A DNA stretch of 43,985 bases from an uncultured Desulfobacteraceae bacterium (GTDB taxonomy: Bacteria; Desulfobacterota; Desulfobacteria; Desulfobacterales; Desulfatirhabdiaceae): the NCBI GenBank assembly GCA_903839535.1, contig CAIMCT010000042.1:1-43985 (forward strand), read 5' to 3'. Made by a program: the position numbers and the translations under genes. Positions within the stretch are counted from its first letter, which is position 1. Each line of letters opens with the position of its first letter. Shown in pieces: positions 29,201 through 38,500 of the stretch. The notes beneath the pieces are model-generated. The model saw only the letters and a program-made list of their open reading frames with translations. It was not told where the DNA came from and did no database searches.

Positions 29201-29884
29201 TTTCATTCCCGTTTTCTGGAGCCAATGCTGGCGGAATTTTCCAAGACTGTTCAATCCATTTCGTTCTCCCAGCCCCGGATACCGGTTTTGTCGGGGATGA
29301 CAGGGCAGGTGGCGGGACCCGATATCGCTACGGCAGACTACTGGATTCGGCGGCTATGTCAACCGGTTCAATTCGCCCGCAGCCTGCAAACCCTTTGCGA
29401 CATGGGATTTCACACTTTTTTGGAAATCGGACCTAATCCCATGCTGTCATTGATTGCTCTCAATAATCACCCGGAGCATAGCGGACTGTGGTTGCCCAGT
29501 CTGCTTAGCGGCAGGGGAGAATGGCGACAAATGCAGCGAAGTCTGGCAGAACTCTATTTGCAGGGAGAGATTGTGGACTGGGAAGGATTTGATCGGCCGT
29601 ACAGTCGTTCTGTTCTGGATATTCCAGCCTTCGCGGAAACTGCACCAGAACCGGCCCGGCCCCAACAAAAAACAAATGGGAAGTTAGAAAATCTGGAAGT
29701 TGGGAAGAGCAGCTCTTATCTGTCCAGGACCAATGTTAGCGCCAATTCCAGAGCGGAAATTCTGGGACCGATATTCCTGGATCAAATAAATGCGATGTCT
29801 CGGCTCATTTCAGATCAGTTGAATGTTTTACATACCGTGAAGGATGCTCACAGCCCCCTAACACAAAACAAAAAAAGAGAATGA
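26219..29884 (+). CDS. Type I polyketide synthase 3: KS-AT without a carrier domain
   Basis: 1,221 residues. The ATG overlaps the PKS2 stop (ATGA). A coiled-coil docking helix ([20 protein letters not shown]) precedes KS at 55-490 (Cys227, His362, His397). Next comes a KS-AT linker (530-610), then a short block ending [12 protein letters not shown], which normally follows an AT, then a second KS-AT-like linker (680-770), and only then AT at 785-1085 (Ser893 in GHSLSE; HAFH present; the malonate-binding Arg is Gln918). No KR or ACP follows. The C-terminus has a helix [17 protein letters not shown] that resembles one in the NRPS protein. The ACP for this module is probably the one at the NRPS N-terminus. 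With no reductive domain it would leave a beta-ketone. Confidence 0.93.
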   Translation: MSKEPSRMTTGEAVGSEMSPAYRDRLQRALTVVDTLQRRLEKADSVRREQDKLDCPIAVVGMGCRFPGGAHTPELFWKLLTQKKDAIVQTPLFRWDPDVWYDPDPDVPNRINTRNGAFLERVDGFDSQFFGITPQEAERMDPQHRLILEVAWESLENAEIIPKNLSGSSTGVFIGIATMDYSLLVTDAGLDGINAYDCAGSSHATVAGRLSHFLNLRGPCMALDSACSSSLLAVHQACQSLRAGECDLALAGGVNLILHPVSSLALSKARMLSPDGRCKTFDALADGYGRGEGCGIVALKRLSDTKKDHDKIWAMVRGSAVNHDGRSSGLTVPNGPAQQAVIRAALTHAGINPDNIQYVETHGTGTALGDPIEVQALAAVFGDHPLRIGSVKTHIGHLEAAAGIAGFIKTVLSLAHSQIPPSLNFSNPNPRINWRDIQLTVNTDICAWPQKKGAGSSGQEAGQKDTLTSDQPQLAGVSAFGFAGTNVHVVLQAAGLKMMNAECKMMNNKEPAIDTSHSSFVIPNSPFISWHLLMLSARTHEALRALSQRYMTMIAEQPNLDLSDLCLSANTTRTHFSCRLALIANSLDHVYARLSDFIQERTHPNICSKPDVIANTGEPLPGDPVWSTLRKLAQRYIQGESVDLSDLEQIPPGRRISLPFYPFQRRSHWYKNPDRPLHILTLAADSAENLRNLASWHHQYVSKKMEQAGVGANLVFALPEGRCPKGRIQDSPLPDYCYSVNRRQPDQLHRLSLITDSMSNLHAGLDAFIGGKKFRGLRYGVSVTRSEPGIVFMFTPQGFEHSGMGHELYQTQPIFRQILDDCDALLQPLIHGSLLAIMKIGMYDSNVAKISSGEDDRLNRTIYRQPALCALELALVALWRSWGIHPSVVVGHSLSEIPAACAAGVFSLSDAMKLVAVQARLMVDLTPTGKMVSVFADASSIEKHIEPMMENLAIAVFNGSKDIMLSGLPEAIDAAMLALTEAGIRVEPLIYPHAFHSRFLEPMLAEFSKTVQSISFSQPRIPVLSGMTGQVAGPDIATADYWIRRLCQPVQFARSLQTLCDMGFHTFLEIGPNPMLSLIALNNHPEHSGLWLPSLLSGRGEWRQMQRSLAELYLQGEIVDWEGFDRPYSRSVLDIPAFAETAPEPARPQQKTNGKLENLEVGKSSSYLSRTNVSANSRAEILGPIFLDQINAMSRLISDQLNVLHTVKDAHSPLTQNKKRE
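27707..27801 (+). repeat. In-frame ATGATGAAT / ATTCATCAT repeat in PKS3
   Basis: AAAATGATGAATGC and AAAATGATGAAT on the left, and CCATTCATCATTCG, ATTCCTAATTC and CCATTCAT on the right, form a loose inverted structure. It encodes [12 protein letters not shown] followed by a short linker and [11 protein letters not shown], just after the KS domain. Confidence 0.65.
28346..28418 (+). repeat. In-frame palindromic repeat in the second PKS3 linker
   Basis: GTAGGGGCGAACCTTGT (28346-28362) pairs 16/17 with ACAAGATTCGCCCCTAC (28402-28418). Between them is a perfect 18-bp palindrome, CGCCCTTCCGGAAGGGCG (28366-28383). Same family as 18553-18595. Confidence 0.88.
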
Positions 29885-29929
29885 TGAATAAAAAAACATC
29901 AAGTCATCACCTTATGCTTATGCTTTTGC

Positions 29930-29962
29930 TTTTCATTCATAATTCGTAATTCGTAATTCCAA
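29930..29962 (+). repeat. ATTCGTA tandem repeat in the gap before the beta-lactamase-fold gene
   Basis: TCATTCATAATTCGTAATTC followed by another GTAATTC copy is the reverse-complement form of the GAATTAC heptamers found inside PKS2 and the NRPS gene. The 91-base gap also holds the ribosome-binding site of the next gene (AGGAGG near 29967). Confidence 0.65.
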
Positions 29963-29975
29963 TTAGGAGGTAGCT

Positions 29976-31334
29976 ATGAAACGATTAAACAGATGGGCGA
30001 ACAGAGTCGGACTTTTCCTTTGTTTGGGACTATTGATTCTTGCTGGTTGTTCCAGCTCCAGTTCCAGCTCCGGCAACAACAACGATCAACCTTTGAACCC
30101 TGCAATTTCAGCTCAATTGCAGAAAGTCATGGATACAGTCATAGCCGAATACCGTATTCCAGGCGCCGTCATGGGGGTGCGTCTGGCCGACGGGGCTACC
30201 TGGTTTGGGAGCAGTGGAACCGCCAGTCTGTCTAACCACATAGACATGACCACGAATCTGATTGGCAAAATTGGCAGCGTTTCCAAAACCTTTGAGGCAA
30301 CCGTGGTTCTGCAGTTAACCGAGGCCCGCAACGGGTCCATTCTGAACCTGAATCAGACGCTGGGCCAATGGATGCCGGCGATCCGGACATTGCCCGATGT
30401 GCCTGATAACTGGCAAGTTCCGGCCAACTGGGAGGCCCTTACCCTCCGGCAGTTGCTCAACCATACCACTGGCATCATCGAATACAATTATGATCCGGAC
30501 TTTCGTGACAACTATTATCTACCGGCTGTACCGCATGTCTGGGCTCCATATCAACTGGTAGATATTTCGGCGAAATATCCCCTGAAATTTCAGCCTGGAA
30601 CCGCATGGCTCTACAGTAATACCGGCTATATTCTGCTGGGAATGATTGTGGAAGCCGCCACCGGTGTCTCCATCGAAACTCAGGTGCAACAGCGGGTTAT
30701 AGGCCCTTTATGGCTGTACAATACGACATTTCCGGTTTCGCCGCAGTTTCCCGAACCCCATGCTCAGGGATACCACGACCAAAACAATAACGGATTTCTG
30801 GAATCCTTTGAAAATGTCACAGCCCTTGATCCTTCCTATTCCTGGGCGGCGGGCGCCATTGTCATGGATATTCATGACTTTTTGAATTACTCCATTTTTT
30901 TGGCCAGGGGTGATTTGCTGGAGCCGCAGACTCAGGTTCAGCGAACAACCTGGTTTCCTCCAGCAAGTCCGCCTTTGACGGGTTATGGACTGGGTCTGTC
31001 TAACGAGCAGGGGTATATTGGCCATATCGGCGATATTCTGGGATATCAGGCGATCATTACCTATCGCGACGGCAACGCCATTGCTGTAATGGTCAATGGA
31101 GAGCCGCCGGAGCAGGTATCCGGAGATTTGACATTTAACAGCGTAGCTCACGAAATTTTCAAGCGCAGTCTGCCCATTCTTTCTCTGCCACCGATTACAA
31201 GTGACACCGCCGCTTCTCAGCAAGCAACTGGAGTAAATAATACCGCTACGTCTCAGGTGGTGGATCAGACCATAGCGCCCAGTAGTCAGACTACGGTACT
31301 GAGACAGCTCACTCCAGAATATGGACAGTTCTAA
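29976..31334 (+). CDS. Beta-lactamase/DD-peptidase-fold serine hydrolase lipoprotein
   Basis: A 452-residue class C beta-lactamase-like protein. It has a lipoprotein signal (LGLLILAGC, cysteine about residue 25) and a polyserine linker. The first active-site motif is SVSK in KIGSVSKTFEA, the second is YSN in LYSNTGYILLG, and the third is HIG in YIGHIGDILGY. The C-terminal 50 residues are Thr/Ser/Gln-rich and low in complexity. The predicted location is a membrane-anchored periplasmic site. Relatives include esterases, D-aminopeptidases and the ClbP prodrug peptidases, but the three C-terminal membrane helices of ClbP are absent. A perfect AGGAGG precedes the ATG. It lies between the two halves of the split PKS module, so maturation of or resistance to the product is possible. 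Confidence 0.88.
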   Translation: MKRLNRWANRVGLFLCLGLLILAGCSSSSSSSGNNNDQPLNPAISAQLQKVMDTVIAEYRIPGAVMGVRLADGATWFGSSGTASLSNHIDMTTNLIGKIGSVSKTFEATVVLQLTEARNGSILNLNQTLGQWMPAIRTLPDVPDNWQVPANWEALTLRQLLNHTTGIIEYNYDPDFRDNYYLPAVPHVWAPYQLVDISAKYPLKFQPGTAWLYSNTGYILLGMIVEAATGVSIETQVQQRVIGPLWLYNTTFPVSPQFPEPHAQGYHDQNNNGFLESFENVTALDPSYSWAAGAIVMDIHDFLNYSIFLARGDLLEPQTQVQRTTWFPPASPPLTGYGLGLSNEQGYIGHIGDILGYQAIITYRDGNAIAVMVNGEPPEQVSGDLTFNSVAHEIFKRSLPILSLPPITSDTAASQQATGVNNTATSQVVDQTIAPSSQTTVLRQLTPEYGQF

Positions 31335-31335
31335 G

Positions 31336-32352
31336 ATGAAAATGGATACTCCATGGGTTGGAATTGCAGGTCTTGCTTATGATATTCCCGCCAATCGTCT
31401 AAGCAGCGAACGCATTGCAGAAATGGCAGGCATACCCGTAACCGTGCTGACCGAAAAAATTGGCATGAATTGCAAATCCGTGGCGGATGTCGATGATCAC
31501 CCCACCCAGATGGCCATTCGAGCAGCCCGACGCTCATTAGAAGCTGCCAGAATGGACCCATCTGAAGTGGATATCATTATCTATTGTGGCGGATCGCCAC
31601 AGGATTATGGGCTGGGTTTTCCGGCTGCAAGCATTCAGACCGCCCTTGGCGCTAATAAATCCTTGGCATTCGAGTTGCGAAATAGCTGCAACGGCGCCAA
31701 TCTGGCTTTACACACCTGCAGAAGCCTGCTATTGGCTGATCCATCACTGCAAAACGGTCTGGTGGTCTGCGCTGAAAAATGGTCAACCATTCTGGACTAC
31801 AGTGATCCGCAGAGCTTACCTCTTTTCATTCTGGCTGACGGCGCAGCCGCAGCAATCATGCGAAAAAATGAGATCACCAATCGACTTCTGGCTTATGAAG
31901 GATTGACAGATGGCCGGTTTGCAGAGCATATTATAGTGAGGCAAGGCGGTACGCGATATCCGAACGGCTCTGGTACACAGGCATTTTTACGTCCTGACGA
32001 TGTCGATTTTAAACACTGCGGCGCGCTTCTGGAAACCGTTTATCTTTCCAATTATGCTCATGTGATAGACAGGGCCGTTCAGAAAAGCGGCTGTAAAATG
32101 TCCGATATCAATTTTGCAATCCTCAATCAGAATTTCAAGAGCTTAATCCTGGCTATTTTGGAAAACATGGGATTGACAAAAGATCAGACTTGGTGGTCTT
32201 TATCCGAAAATGGTCATCTTGGATCGGTTGATGTGCTGTACTGTCTGGCGAAAGCACTGGAAGCAGACATGATTGGCTCCGGCGACCGGGTGGTCCTGGC
32301 CAGCAGCGCACTTGGCTTTAGCTGGGGCGCCAGCGTACTACATTTTCTCTGA
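31336..32352 (+). CDS. FabH-like (KAS III fold) condensing-enzyme homologue with altered catalytic residues
   Basis: About 338 residues (numbers here count from an alternative ATG at 31321, which overlaps the previous gene by 14 bases). The thiolase-fold pattern is clear: VGIAGLAYDIPANRLSSE at the N-terminus, IIYCGGSPQD in the first half, the nucleophile in RNSCNGANLAL (Cys123), and SALGFSWGASVLHF at the end. In FabH the pair His244/Asn274 completes the site. Here the matching positions seem to be Asn269 (LNQNF) and His299 (NGHLGSVD), so the residues look exchanged. Decarboxylative condensation is therefore doubtful. Acyl transfer, as in CerJ-like relatives, or a starter-supply role are alternatives. 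Its placement inside the megasynthase operon supports a role in the pathway. Confidence 0.82.
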   Translation: MKMDTPWVGIAGLAYDIPANRLSSERIAEMAGIPVTVLTEKIGMNCKSVADVDDHPTQMAIRAARRSLEAARMDPSEVDIIIYCGGSPQDYGLGFPAASIQTALGANKSLAFELRNSCNGANLALHTCRSLLLADPSLQNGLVVCAEKWSTILDYSDPQSLPLFILADGAAAAIMRKNEITNRLLAYEGLTDGRFAEHIIVRQGGTRYPNGSGTQAFLRPDDVDFKHCGALLETVYLSNYAHVIDRAVQKSGCKMSDINFAILNQNFKSLILAILENMGLTKDQTWWSLSENGHLGSVDVLYCLAKALEADMIGSGDRVVLASSALGFSWGASVLHFL

Positions 32353-32376
32353 TATTCATGAACATGAACAGGATTA

Positions 32377-32442
32377 TTCACCGTAAAGACGCAAAGGACG
32401 CAAAGATAAAAAGCAATATTTCCTTTGCGTCTTTGCGGTGAA
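32377..32442. repeat. Hairpin repeat (GCAAAGACGCAAAGG type) upstream of the NRPS gene
   Basis: TTCACCGTAAAGACGCAAAG and two further bases (32377-32398) pair 21/22 with the segment at 32421-32442. The gap 32353-32523 also contains GGCGAACCCGCTCCTAC (about 32485-32501), another repeat-like string. Open frame extends through both, but the upstream codons are judged non-coding. Confidence 0.85.
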
Positions 32443-32523
32443 TTTTTATGCTTAACTTTTGTACGGGCGGCCAAAAGATATTCTGGCGAACCCGCTCCTA
32501 CTTTTTGCGATAGCGAGACTCTT

Positions 32524-35500
32524 ATGCAGCTTGATCTACAAACAGCTCAACAATCCGTTGGCGCCAAAACCTTTTACCATCCGTCAGCGCCGGAACCTGT
32601 TACCATCCAACTGCTGGAAATGGTCAATCGCATTTCAAGCCTTGCGTTGACTGCCGGGGACTGCGACACCAATTTATTTCATCTGGGAATAGATTCCCTT
32701 ATGCTGGCCCGATTGCGACAAATGCTGCACCAGGACTTGGGGGTTGATCTGGAATTGAGCCGGTTCTACTCAGAAGCGGACACCATTTCCAAAATAGCGG
32801 CTATTGTTTTGGCATCCGGATGTTTCGAGCAACGCTCTTCTGTAGGCAATCCGGATGCCAAAAGTTCCCAACCTGTCCCGGAGTCAACACCGGAGATGTT
32901 TTCCACAGATGCCCCCCACCTTCCACGCGCAGAAGGGATGACAAGGAATGCTCTGCCTGAAACGGGCGGGTCTGCCTGGCTTCAAAAAATTTTTCATAGA
33001 CAGCTTGAGGCCATGTCAAGCCTAATGACCAACCAATTGGCGCTCTTAAACGAATGGGGGGGAGATACTTCAGCCCTGGCCCATGAAAGTGGAAGAGCAG
33101 AAGAAATAAAGAACAAAATTGATGAGGAACCGCTCATCCCAAGTAAGGGTGAAAAAAATATCGCCCCTGCACATCCTCCTGATTCCTTACCTGTCTTGTC
33201 CTTAGCACAGAAGCAATTCATCAGCAATTTTACGATGCGTTACAATGAACGGACCGCCGGGTCCAAGCGTCTAACTCAGACCCACCGTTCGCAGTTTTGC
33301 GACTGGATACAGGCTATTGGGTTTCGTCCCGAGTTAAAAGACTGCATCTATCCTATAGCTTGCGCCCGTTCCGAAGGCGCATATTTCTGGGATATCGACG
33401 GCAACTCCTATATTGATTTGGCCATGGGGTACGGGGTTAGCTTTCTGGGCCATCGTCCGCCGGTTGTAGTGGATGCCGTAACCCGGCAATTGACAAACGG
33501 ATTTCATCTTGGCCCCCAATTCGATCAAACCGGCGCAGTGGTCCGGTTGATTTGCGAGATAACCGGAGTGGAACGGGTTGCCTTCACCAATACAGGAACC
33601 GAAGCGATCATGGCGGCAGTACGGATTGCCAGAGCCGTAACCGGTAGGCCATTGCTGGCGCTGTTTGCCGGATCTTACCACGGAACTTTTGATGGCGTTC
33701 TGGCGGAAGCAGATGGTGAGCGTCCCAACGCCGTGCCCCGTTCCGCAGGTACGCCTCCGGGCATGGTAGCCGATGTGATAGTCCTCAATTATGGGGATAT
33801 TCAGGCGCTTGAGATCATTCGACAAAACGGCCAAAGTCTGGCCGCAGTGCTGGTGGAACCTGTGCAAAGCCGGCGTCCAGGATTTCACCCCCACGCTTTT
33901 TTGCAGCAGCTCCGCCAAATCACTACGGAATGCGGAATAGCACTGATTTTTGACGAGGTGATCACCGGATTCAGGATTCACCCTGGCGGAGCGCAAGCTT
34001 ATTTCAATGTATGTGCGGATTTGGTCACCTACGGCAAGGTTTTGGGCGGCGGCATGCCCATTGGGGTGGTGGCTGGAAAAGCCAGATTTCTGGATGCAGT
34101 GGATGGTGGATTCTGGTCTTTCGGAGATAAAACTTCGCCTCAACCGCCAAAACTTCTTTTTGCTGGAACGTTTAGCAAACATCCGCTGGCCATGTCCGCC
34201 GCAAAGGCCGTGCTGGAATACCTGCAGTATGCGGGCCCAAGTCTTCAGGAAGACCTCAACAGGCGGGTCTCAGCGTTTGCTATTGAACTAAACGCATGGT
34301 TTGAGAAAGAACGGGCGCCCATTCAATTGCGCCATTTCGGATCCCTGTTTCGCTTCGAGTCCTTTGGTCCTTATGATCTGGCCTTGGCGCCCATTGAAAT
34401 GGATATATTTTTTCTGTTGCTACTCTATCGCGGGGTTTATACCTGGGAGCGGCGAATCTGTTTTTTTTCAACCGTCCATAGCGATGCGGACATGGAGCAT
34501 GTAAAAATTGCCGTTCAGGAAAGCATCATGGAAATGCGAGCCGGCGGCTTTGCCTTTGATATCTCTCCAATTGAAAAATCAGGGCAGATCCGCCAGCATC
34601 AAAAATTGCCAGCATCATCTGTTCAGAAGCGCCTTTTTGTACTCAGCCTTATGGAGTCGGGAGAAGGCCCCTATCACCTGACCGGATCCATCATGATGGA
34701 TGGCTTTATGGATAAGGACCGGCTACAAGCCGCTTTTCAAACCCTCTGCCAGCGCCATGAAAGCCTTCGTACCGGCTTTGAGATTCCGGGAAGCTATGAT
34801 CAGCCGGGAAGCTATGACCAACAGGATGAGATATGTCAACTGGTGTTCGATTCTGTGGATGCGCCCATTGAATACGCCCGGATTGAACCGCATGAGGCCG
34901 AAGATTTCGCCAGACACATGATCCGGCCATTCGATTTATCCCGCCCGCCCCTGGCCCGAATGGGTTTAGCCGAAATTAGCGAGAATAAGCATTTACTGAT
35001 TTTTGATATGCATCACCTGATCGGCGATGGCATTTCCGGCGTATTCATGGTTCAGGAATTGGTCCGCCTGTATATGGGAGAGAGTTTGCAGCCGGTTACC
35101 GGTCAATACCGGGATTATGTTCATTGGGAAAAATCGTATCTTGGTTCCGAGACATGCAGCGTGGATAAAGCCTACTGGCGGAAGCGATTGGACCAGACGG
35201 TTCCGCTGAACCTGCCTCTGGATTTTCCGCGTCCGGACCGGCAGCAGTTTCATGGCAGGGTTCTTCGCCAAAGCTGGAATGAGGAGGACACCCGGCAACT
35301 TAAGATACTGGCTCGCAGCTTCAATACCACCCCGTATATGTTGATGCTGGCCATTTATACATTGCTATTACATCGACTGAGCGGCCAAACAGACATTCTC
35401 GTGGGCACAACAACATCAGGACGATTGACGCCTGCCTTTGAATCCACAGTGGGCGCATTAGTCAACACGCTGGTGATGCGAAATTTCCCGGATGGCAATC

Positions 35501-38500
35501 TGGCTTTTGATCAATTTGTATTGAATGTCACGCAAAATTGCCTCAGAGATTTTTCTCATCAAGGTCTGCCGTTTGAAATCCTTGTGGAATCCATTCAGAT
35601 TCCGCGTGACATTCGGCGCAATATGCTCTTTGATACGCTTTTTGTTTATGAAAACGTGCGGGAGAGATCTTTTCAACTGCCAGGCATGACTATAACCCAG
35701 TTCATATTCGATCGTCACTGCGCCATGTTCGATCTGACGCTGGAAATCATTGAAAAAGAGACGATCCAGATCAACCTGGAATACAATATTGATCTGTTCA
35801 AGGAAGCAACCGCTGCAGCCATGCTGAAAAGCATTCATGACATTTTGCTTCAGGTCGCCGTTCAGCCGCAGATTCTGTGCCAGGATATTGCGATCAGCTC
35901 CCTTGAATCATCTCCGGCCCTGGCGGCGCTTACCGATCACCAGTCCAGACTTTGGTTCGTGGATCGTTTTGAAGCAGGTGTTCTCTATCCGCACAGTCCG
36001 GTGTATTACAACATGCCGCTGATACTGCGCTGCAAAGGTCCGCTGCAAATCACGGAGCTATCCGATAGTCTTCAGTTTGTAGTGAACCGCCACAGCGCAT
36101 TGCGCACCAGTATTGTCGGAACCTGCGACCCTCCTGGGCAAATAGTTATGGACAAGGCCGATATTGAGCTACGAGTGCTGAAATTAGAAGGCGAGCATAT
36201 AGAGACGATGGGCAAGCTCATTCCGCTGTCATTTGTCATCCGCATTCTGGAAGACGCGGCTCGGCCGTTTCAATTGGATCAGGCGCCCCTGGTACGGGCG
36301 GCGATAATATCTGTTGATGCTGAGAACTATATTCTGGCGCTGACCGCCCATCATATTATCTGCGATCCCTGGTCGCTGGAGCAGGTTGCTGTTCAGTGGC
36401 TCCATGATTACCAGACCCGCTTGAAAGGACAAAAGCCGGAATGGGATTTGCTGACCAGATATAGTCAGTTTCCAGCTATATTGAAGCAGAATACATTCAA
36501 AGAAGATCCGACCCTGATGAAGGTTCAACAGCAATTCTGGACAGAATGTCTCGCCAAGGATTGCCAGCCTTTGAATTTGCCAACTGACCATCCCCGCCCG
36601 GCCATTCAAACATATCAATCCGGATTTCTTATGTTTTTGATTCCTGAGAATCTGGTTTCAGCGCTCCGCAAGCTGGCCTCGAATCTTGATGCTTCCATGA
36701 CCACCGTGTTTTTAACAGCCTTTAACATCCTTCTTTTTCGCTATACCGGACAGACCGTGGTAATTACGGGGGCGCCATGTCCTTGCCGTTCAGATGAAAG
36801 ACTGGCTGAAGCAGTGGGGCCTTTTGCCAATCTTCTGGTCATAAAGGCTAATTTTCAGGACGATCCTACGGTTGCAGATATGGTTTTTCAGATGCACCAA
36901 TACTGGGATCAAGCTATGGCGAATCAACAATTTCCATTTGACCGTCTGGTCCAGGCCATTAACCCGGATAAGGATATGAGTCGCACAGCCCTTTTTGATG
37001 TACTCTTTAACTGCCGCGAGGATTTACCGGTATTGCCATCCGGACCGGATTTCACTGCGCGGATAATTCACACACATCACGGCTGGGGCAAGTACGACCT
37101 GACCCTGGGGTTGCAGGTTCAAGGTCAGGAAGCAACCGGATCATTAGTCTATAACAAGGATATTTTTGAAGCAGATACCATAAACCGGATGCTAAGTCAT
37201 TTCCTGACGATCCTCTCTCAGATGACCTGCCAACCGGATATACCAGTTTCACGTCTGCAGATATTGACCCAGGAAGAATACGACTATCACAGTTTTTCCC
37301 CCCTCCCAACCTCCCCCCGCTGGGGTGAGGAGTCTGAACGTTTACCACAGGACAAGACCAAGACCCTTCACGAATTATTTGCGGACCAGTCTCTGCGCCA
37401 TCCAGACAGATTGGCCGTGACATCGGAGGATGAGCGGCTGACCTACCGGCAACTAAATTTTCGGGCCAATGAGTTGGCCCGTCTTCTAAATGAATGCGGC
37501 ATTGGGCCAGATCAGATAGTTGGCGTTTGTTTGGAAAAATCTCCGGATATTATTGTCGCCATCATAGGCATTCTGAAAGCCGGCGGGGCCTATCTGCCAC
37601 TGGACCCCAGCCTTCCCCAGGAGAGGCTGGCGTTTATGTTGCAGGATGCCGGGGTGCGGATAATCCTGACCTGTAAATCGCTACAAAATCGCTTTGCCAA
37701 CTATTTCGAATTAGAAAATAAGAACTACGAATTAGAAATTACGAATCACGAATTAGAAATTAGAAATTACGAATCAGGAATTACAGATGGGAATCAACTG
37801 GTCTTTTTATCAGCAATTCATAACTTGGCGGATGCTCCCACCCTCCTGGGAGCGCCGCACCCCAGTGCGGCCAGCCTTCCAATCAAGGAGGACATTCACA
37901 GCCCCATAATTCTTAATTCAGCATCGGCGCTGGATAACCTGGCTTATGTAATCTACACATCCGGATCCACCGGCACACCAAAAGGGGTACTCATCACCCA
38001 TCGCCAGGTCGTGAACTTGATGGTCAATGATGAATCTGACTTTAATTTTTCCGATCAGGATATCTGGACCCTGTTTCATGCGTTCAGTTTTGATTTTTCG
38101 GTTTGGGAAATGTTTGGCGCGCTGCTATACGGAGGGTGCATAACTATAGTTCCCCACCTGACCGCCCAGGACCCTCGGCAATTTCTGAAACTTCTTAAAA
38201 TAAATCATGTTACGGTACTCAATCAGACGCCGACGGCGTTTTATGCCCTGATTCCTCATATCGTGGCGGATTTTAGGGCTGGAAGCCCCATCCACGATGA
38301 GCAAGGCGGCACCCCCCTGGCGCTCCGCTATGTGATATTCGGCGGTGAATCGCTGGCGCCGGGCTGCTTAAAACCCTTCCGGGACATTTACCCCCAGGTT
38401 AAGCTTGTCAACATGTACGGCATCACCGAGACTACCGTGCATGTAACATTCAAGGAGTTAAACGATATGGACATCCAGACCAATACACAGGCCATCGGCC

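Noticed and set aside
31336-32352. HMG-CoA synthase-like beta-branching enzyme
   Set aside because: No partner decarboxylative KS, free donor ACP cassette or enoyl-CoA hydratase pair is present, and the active-site pattern does not match HMG synthases.
32425-32523. N-terminal extension of the NRPS protein
   Set aside because: These 33 codons run through the right arm of a hairpin repeat and a GGCGAACCCGCTCC repeat. The ATG at 32524 begins the natural sequence before the ACP domain.
37708-37871. CRISPR-like array in the NRPS gene
   Set aside because: The repeats are short and degenerate with no unique spacers of constant length, and they lie within an open reading frame.
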